From assembly GCF_900100735.1 (NCBI RefSeq), contig NZ_FNCJ01000004.1, positions 436,019-500,018 of the forward strand: a stretch of 64,000 nt of DNA, given 5' to 3'. The notes under the pieces were generated by a model. That model did not search any database. It worked only from the letters and a program-made list of their open reading frames with translations, and had not been told where the DNA came from. Position numbers and translations under genes: made by a program. This document shows, one piece after another, positions 61,801-64,000 of the stretch (its first letter is position 1; each line of letters begins with the position of its first letter). The DNA is from Paraburkholderia phenazinium (GTDB lineage Bacteria > Pseudomonadota > Gammaproteobacteria > Burkholderiales > Burkholderiaceae).

Positions 61801-63071
61801 CCGTCCGGGCCTTTGAAAATCCCCGGCGCCAGCGTAAACGTGGTCCGAAACTGAAAGGTCTGGGCCCGTTGCGACGACAGCGGATTGGCCATCGACCAGT
61901 TCAGGCTGAAGGCCGTAATGGTGAAATTCAGGCTGGGCGGCGCGAACGGAATCGGCGTCCAGCTCATGCCCGGCGAGCTGCCGATCAACACGCTGACCTG
62001 ATCGATCGTCGCCGGGGAAATGCTGCCCGACAACGACAAGCCCTGCAGCCCCACGTTGACGAGGAACTGCTGGAGCACGCTGGGCACGCCGGTGAAATAG
62101 CTGCCCCCACCGCCCACGAGAGCGACGATCGAATCGGGCGTCAGCGGCGCGCTGTTGTTGGTGGCACTGAGGCCGATGGCGTACTGGTTCGAGCCGCCGA
62201 GCCAGGACGGCGACACCATCACCTGCAGCAGGTACGGCGATTGATCCACGGACGTCGAGCCGACGCTCAGCAGCGCCGACACGGTAAAGGACGGCGCCTG
62301 GCCCGACGTATCATCCGCGCTTTCAGACGGAGCGGGAATGGTCAGCATCAAGCTCGGGTTGGCGACCTTCAGATAGAAGATCTCGAACACGCCCTGTTGC
62401 AACTGCGCCGTCAGGGTCCCGGTCGGCAGCAGGACCGTTGAGGCGTTGTAGTCCGACATGTCCAGCACGCCGGAGAGCGCCAGGCTTTGCCCAACCTGGA
62501 CCGACAACCCGCTGAACAGCGATGCCACCGCCACGGCCGATTGCGGCATCGGCACGCTGGCCGACACATTCAGCTTGGCGCCGCCGCTGACCTTGAGCCC
62601 GCTGCTCTGGGCGCTCCACGGATAGACGCCATCAGCGGTCGAAAACACCATCAGCGGCTTGACCGGGGCGAGCTGGTTGAACGGCCAGCCGTTCATGAAC
62701 GGGAACGAGTCGGTCCAGGTCCAGGCGCTCGGTGCGCTCGCGATCTGAACCACCAGCGAAGAGCCGGACACCGCGAACACCAGCGTCGCCGGCACCTGAA
62801 GCAGCCCTGCCGCGCCGGGAAACGGCACTACGGCGTTCGTGACAGTGAAGCTGTCGTTGGCGACCGGGCTCACGTTGGCCGACGACACCGTCACGGTGAA
62901 GTCGATGGCCGCCGCCACCTGGAAGGTCGCGCAGAGCTCCTTGTCGTAGTTCTCCGGCACGGTGACCGAGCCGTCGTTCAGCCCGGCCGTCAGAAACGCG
63001 GCGTCCAGCGCGAACGCGGCTGGTCCAGCAGCGGTAATCACGGCTTGTTGCAGATTGTCGATTGCGCTCAA
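52803..63071 (-). CDS. Giant beta-rich LysM-repeat protein of 3422 residues, unknown
   Basis: One unbroken frame of 10.3 kb starting with TTG at 63071, with GGAG nine bases before it. There is no signal peptide and only about a dozen cysteines. Residues 1 to about 930 are Ser/Gly/Val-rich beta sequence. Residues about 940-1200 are strikingly hydrophobic and alternating (GGGGFYFGKL, GTIGIIGTLAGKVDFVII, IKIDLGLFSIKISFSFSMTV). LysM-like repeats occur at about 1535-1690 (YTVQSADTLTGIAARFSDGT, YTTVAGDSFESIGKALGMNA) and again at about 2150-2300 (GASLADVASLYGATPARI, PGDSFASMAAYYGISIDAM). The C-terminal 1100 residues have no family I know. It lies 37 bases after the EEP gene and is likely cotranscribed. 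It could be an envelope-binding or injected toxin-like protein, but no enzymatic motif is seen. Confidence 0.75.
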   Translation of the reverse strand: MSAIDNLQQAVITAAGPAAFALDAAFLTAGLNDGSVTVPENYDKELCATFQVAAAIDFTVTVSSANVSPVANDSFTVTNAVVPFPGAAGLLQVPATLVFAVSGSSLVVQIASAPSAWTWTDSFPFMNGWPFNQLAPVKPLMVFSTADGVYPWSAQSSGLKVSGGAKLNVSASVPMPQSAVAVASLFSGLSVQVGQSLALSGVLDMSDYNASTVLLPTGTLTAQLQQGVFEIFYLKVANPSLMLTIPAPSESADDTSGQAPSFTVSALLSVGSTSVDQSPYLLQVMVSPSWLGGSNQYAIGLSATNNSAPLTPDSIVALVGGGGSYFTGVPSVLQQFLVNVGLQGLSLSGSISPATIDQVSVLIGSSPGMSWTPIPFAPPSLNFTITAFSLNWSMANPLSSQRAQTFQFRTTFTLAPGIFKGPDGVGDGVFEVEFDSGLNFSASFAGTASLSDFLSTLSGGLVSLPSSISASLANIALTVNGGGKSFNFTSEFNLSLSFLTVGNQPILSVSNGTVSIGASTPADSGSNAASVWQSSIGGQLSVGPFQTLVSLAYDGTVSPSLWTLSASLGQPLSVNDLIVQFFSAGGSYAFPDFLPGTLTIETFSVVAKIPSGSAGKTTYTVDVSFLWDFSLGDQTISNLDSTIGLAYDGSAFSGSVVSKWTYPAINLELDLSYQFEANGNKTLSLAWEGFTATYTSEDKQITFSLKGWTVGALLQALVRTLGNPYFTLDSPWDLLNQISLDGLQLNVSLENGQTNRLSASYQLSSPLNLGFITITKLNFLRSTEGNGKVTLEIEGSSPISDQLGDLMKPGGQDVTEMPPVPGRGSDYFKVFLLVLGQRIGITGSDKFDSTQSVINALAKVPSTNSDTNPVNPNPSGQPDGFPYYNQDNNWLIAGHLGFLQVEGSWTVDAMFVFNDPNLYGLRLALAGPKAGGLANLAIDILYKKITDDIGLFQVDFSFPDAIRKLNLGAVSVTLPQISVQVYTNGDFLIDIGFPYNNDFSRSFALYAIIAGVPVVGGGGFYFGKLSAATATQVPVTTNGTFDPVVVFGIGLQLGLGYSFSAGPLSASFSLTVFGIVEGVIAAWHPYSSSSGTSLTTQSSGALQDQYYFKLTGTIGIIGTLAGKVDFVIIQASVSVNIVLSVQMTYESYREIPITASAYVSVKVTIKIDLGLFSIKISFSFSMTVTASFTIGQNQSAPWDSPGSNAVRSLLFTARSLRAQRVAALAAAVQPRPKRVLREADAKPTLNVLMAPQFTVLAPEGATAYSQQQGAFVFLLAMDASIPGGDGTGDTSFDQLCASFFPWLIDTLSGTNGAAVDLAGVSAQVVSAEQLEAWINALANNANPPLDIASILGFLDSAFFLNFETADYASSSGDKTKFQAGSTIFPVFDGLSLTVPKPDGSGTDPIDFGSYTTVNDAYRAAVADEFAEVETSIEQENNIGSPPANSLTVADDSVESMAALIFVDYFTMIGRQLLQTAQNLLASYAWPLQSTDSIASILAAVNAISPNELDVDDIASPNQNHALSAAKILTTPPLAYTVQSADTLTGIAARFSDGTDKPARWQTTVSSLITANWTARIIQPGVAIDSYTTVAGDSFESIGKALGMNADQLAQVPAIASSTKLLTPAAPMSVAPIAYTSADGDTLASVATLFATTVPLLATASQTVGGLFSVSAEGGLLTLANLQAWTVSDLWTAIADTDQVAQTAGMVSRFLMFGLSLPASDGLTLSDQFLFPTGQSAYGLYQLTGQEFPTPAPAAVTGYAVTVSAATASHGVDLNFVQFDGVASRSAALDLLDSYNNLCTVLSWAQAGNFKPAPGFSAVAPVLLQPKAVATGNYAYWVTSDMAALQTITTRTGGTATSQTQATLWPLPSSVLALTATRQASLDSLFGSLSAELPLLPQFQPQRGQTSPASSQTDYTDLQNWAWATRINFSIKRLPVSGVSSGGSDDTPNGPANAASLPNVYEITGTATADAQTLEQLLSAIDSMSVSMLSGLFVCYEQQTQPPALATLGTQEFLTFIAQTNLSTETNPELAVRGALALGADIPPPRGIGNPPAEFIKLLWEQSTVRSGGYYLFYQVVSDGTGLPADIFDANGNATLSMIATFTATGSTNFGYALPCFVNAFVTTDGINVASDVVQVASLSTSGQSAAVGAQGASLADVASLYGATPARIAADNQTLALTSGAVIPVNGLTHQLTEADLADPAQTLANLAAYYSQGAVTTITGPQIATYNPGVAVALGSVFYIPSVSYKVAAASAPGDSFASMAAYYGISIDAMAVLALPVAGLLRAGAVLTIDTQSFDLRNQLPAGNVSFSLNRVDMGPPPDQSSDPDYAATFMYSLYNTLSAGVQANAFFKASAMGLPFGPQDNEPSDVPSAFASHAEIKQRRRMKLNSAAQAEFIYSQSLGFSKVSTLNPAPAAPADGLPPASANPYVGVGTPCQIALQWQDLFGNTTVTPFTVPPAGYSGALNGSAINLLYTDLLIGLSSWSNTTVNYLYAGTAGQPVLNVNLAFATVLYATSPDEAVKDLALYQKIYFQLNQNYKDLGVPDLSGNAVSMSLSNSLLATPESVLSDTQADQVRSYVSACVQCLQGIVNGGALPDKGPSALLAVPVTLASVASGDIIALDVTLTLSRAAVLVDPQVAAGAGGLAAQSVILPQPDPDTVSGGQPAFLTFSRNFEAAFQNADWQMRIGEGLKASDSNAGSSGTMQLWAVRFGASKGNGIYFNIAQNAPSYYTAAPVATSLVSRTASITEYSSGNAVTLSFTGVDQNQWFQTCLDAIDAFLSASDSTSAFILDQLLGKSDPLIDGYLGAVLEAKDSLATSIAGTVKPILSTSASDASTYEAAKNKLYQQLLNQIGSAYAASAVVLYQVSDASGAGQPDAAGPPDLYGQPQGVIAGNASVNQNFTLSAARIPLGPVTTDGVPADPRLSFFFSTKNTDDEAYVPLTLNFAITHLEFNKATVAGIDGYIDSEWLVFVTGPYIYGLNPVQAANIPVVNRNLPTPPTVQNQLASQSTSVPVVPVDLTGWDYSFVYTYPFAAQDSVQTTMQLNVPNAATRLMAPAAGPDLFTALAQFVTSYPAIAEDFRTYLTKIDADTTDQTVIEAAAHAVQCFAEYLANVATAYAGQLSQARFAAAQAPELIELDFETVLTRNGSGNAVTNLLNVTINGTNASWDQANATISAGGITLPAPVVQILPDSYTPVPTAPTDGLSLLTYLYQETASPTHYLSWDDAEIVQERTVVLPGLDVLLHQNGQSSIRIERNKTLFPLDTSGVSTNPAFIFTTPSVSFSGAAVPRLVHQDFSLENAGNASASLEALLTEFFAGLFEGGNGAVSVEASVTGSFTYPLTGNFPVSLPVCLLPPVLTVVEPAVTPAFVSVLAETVEDWLATQKPNLANGAENSFKLTLFGAGDQQPLLVVNNLYQAIPAG

Positions 63072-63108
63072 GGCCCGATCTCCTCAACGGCGGCGGCAAG
63101 GCTGACGG

Positions 63109-64000
63109 CTAGATGTCGGCCACGATGGCGAAATGATCGCTGGTGTTCTTAAGGTGTCCGTAATTCGCCCAACTGGTCAGGTTGTTGCGAATCCCGATCG
63201 TGGTGCCGTTCGGCGCATTGGGCGCCGGCGGGATGGCCGCACCGCCCACGCCTGCCAGCCAGTTGAACGGATTGGTCATGCCCGAGGCCAGATTGGCCGG
63301 CAACGGACCGCCAGCCGGGGCGCCGCCCGGCGTCGGCACGACCTGAGTGAACGGCACGCCGGTCAGCGTATTCATGGTCGTGGTGCCGTAAGCCGCGCCG
63401 CCGACCCGCGGCCAGACCAGAATGTTGTCGACTGACTCAAAATTGACGACGAAATCGCTACCGATATAGCCATAGCCGGGATACGGCGAGTTCACCATTG
63501 CGGTGGACCACAGGAACAGCGACGCTTCGTCGAGACTGTTGTTCTCGCGGATATGGGTGCCGAAATAGCCCTTGAACGCGTCGAGCGCGGCGCCGCCCGG
63601 TGCGCCGGGCGAGCTCAGCAACGGCTGATATGCGTAGTTCGGCGGATTGTTCATGATGTTGTAGACGGGCGCGTTGGCCCCGGTCAGAGGATCGAGCAGT
63701 TCCAGATTGAAGTCGCCGCCGATCACCCGCGTCTCGACCAGCCCCCGTGCCGCAACCACGTCCCGCAAGTAAGTCAGATACGCCAGGAACTGCGCCGGCA
63801 GCCCATCCTGCGGAGAGGGATGCACCGAGAAGATCGCCAGGTCGCTCAGCACCGCGCCCGCCGCGTTGGTACGCGTAAACGTCGTCATATAGGGCTGACG
63901 GAACGGGCCGTAATCGACGAACCCGGCCGGCGTCAGCGGATAGGGGTAGGCCGCCGAAGGCAGGAAGTTGACCCGCGCAGCCAGGGTGCTTTCCAGCATC
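63109..64000 (-). CDS. Endonuclease/exonuclease/phosphatase-family protein, C-terminal part
   Basis: The frame leaves the window on the right, so the N-terminus with the first catalytic Asn and Glu is not seen; a Met near 63999 is probably internal. The visible 297 residues carry the family signatures VIGGDFNLELL (metal and substrate site) and, at the end, TSDHFAIVADI (catalytic His). EEP enzymes cut DNA, RNA, phosphoinositides or sphingomyelin. It is the gene upstream of the giant LysM protein, with 37 bases between them. Confidence 0.82.
   Translation of the reverse strand, partial: MLESTLAARVNFLPSAAYPYPLTPAGFVDYGPFRQPYMTTFTRTNAAGAVLSDLAIFSVHPSPQDGLPAQFLAYLTYLRDVVAARGLVETRVIGGDFNLELLDPLTGANAPVYNIMNNPPNYAYQPLLSSPGAPGGAALDAFKGYFGTHIRENNSLDEASLFLWSTAMVNSPYPGYGYIGSDFVVNFESVDNILVWPRVGGAAYGTTTMNTLTGVPFTQVVPTPGGAPAGGPLPANLASGMTNPFNWLAGVGGAAIPPAPNAPNGTTIGIRNNLTSWANYGHLKNTSDHFAIVADI

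Overview
The window is GC-rich chromosomal DNA of a beta-proteobacterium of the Burkholderia/Paraburkholderia type. The evidence is the gene order lolA-ftsK / trxB, a glucokinase fused to a HexR-like regulator beside zwf-pgl, an OmpC-type porin, and a Burkholderia-style repeat carrying the hairpin CCTACTTTCTTTGC. No rRNA, tRNA or CRISPR array was recognised.

Positions 1-23734 look like conserved core genome: lolA and ftsK (minus), trxB, an Smr-domain gene and a TRIC-type membrane protein (plus), a LysR regulator divergent from an alpha/beta hydrolase, then a carbohydrate module. That module is a sugar ABC transporter (minus strand) divergent from zwf, pgl and the glk-hexR fusion. A 19-bp palindrome that fits a HexR operator overlaps the predicted zwf promoter. 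The module takes up glucose-like sugars, phosphorylates them and feeds them to 6-phosphogluconate. Next come a 240-bp inverted repeat pair filling a convergent intergenic gap, a Bcr/CflA-type MFS exporter, an EVE-like protein, hemL, ribD and ribE.

From about 23735 to 34756 the window changes to an integrated island. It starts with an orphan set of P4-integrase-like repeats just after ribE. It then holds a HEPN-motif protein, a lone transposase HTH gene, a P4-type integrase, a DUF6499-like protein, an AlpA-like regulator, two tandem paralogous unknown proteins, a probable replication initiator behind a long palindrome, an unknown protein with a nuclease-like motif, and a second tyrosine recombinase.

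From 35084 to 41417 there is a patchwork: a porin, an IS3 fragment, a GNAT acetyltransferase, an NAD-dependent epimerase-like protein, a Nudix hydrolase, an IS110 transposase broken by a frameshift, and a small membrane protein.

From 42123 to 49025 there is a type VI secretion cargo cassette: VgrG with a C-terminal adaptor-like extension, a phospholipase D effector (Tle5 type), a secreted Sel1-repeat protein that is probably its immunity partner, and a PAAR tip protein. An unknown 532-residue protein, a remnant of a transposition ATPase and a DUF900 lipoprotein follow.

The window ends with a giant minus-strand gene (3422 residues, beta-rich, LysM-like repeats, no signal peptide) just downstream of a partial endonuclease/exonuclease/phosphatase-family gene. 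This pair and the tandem paralog/replication module are the most likely places for undescribed biology.
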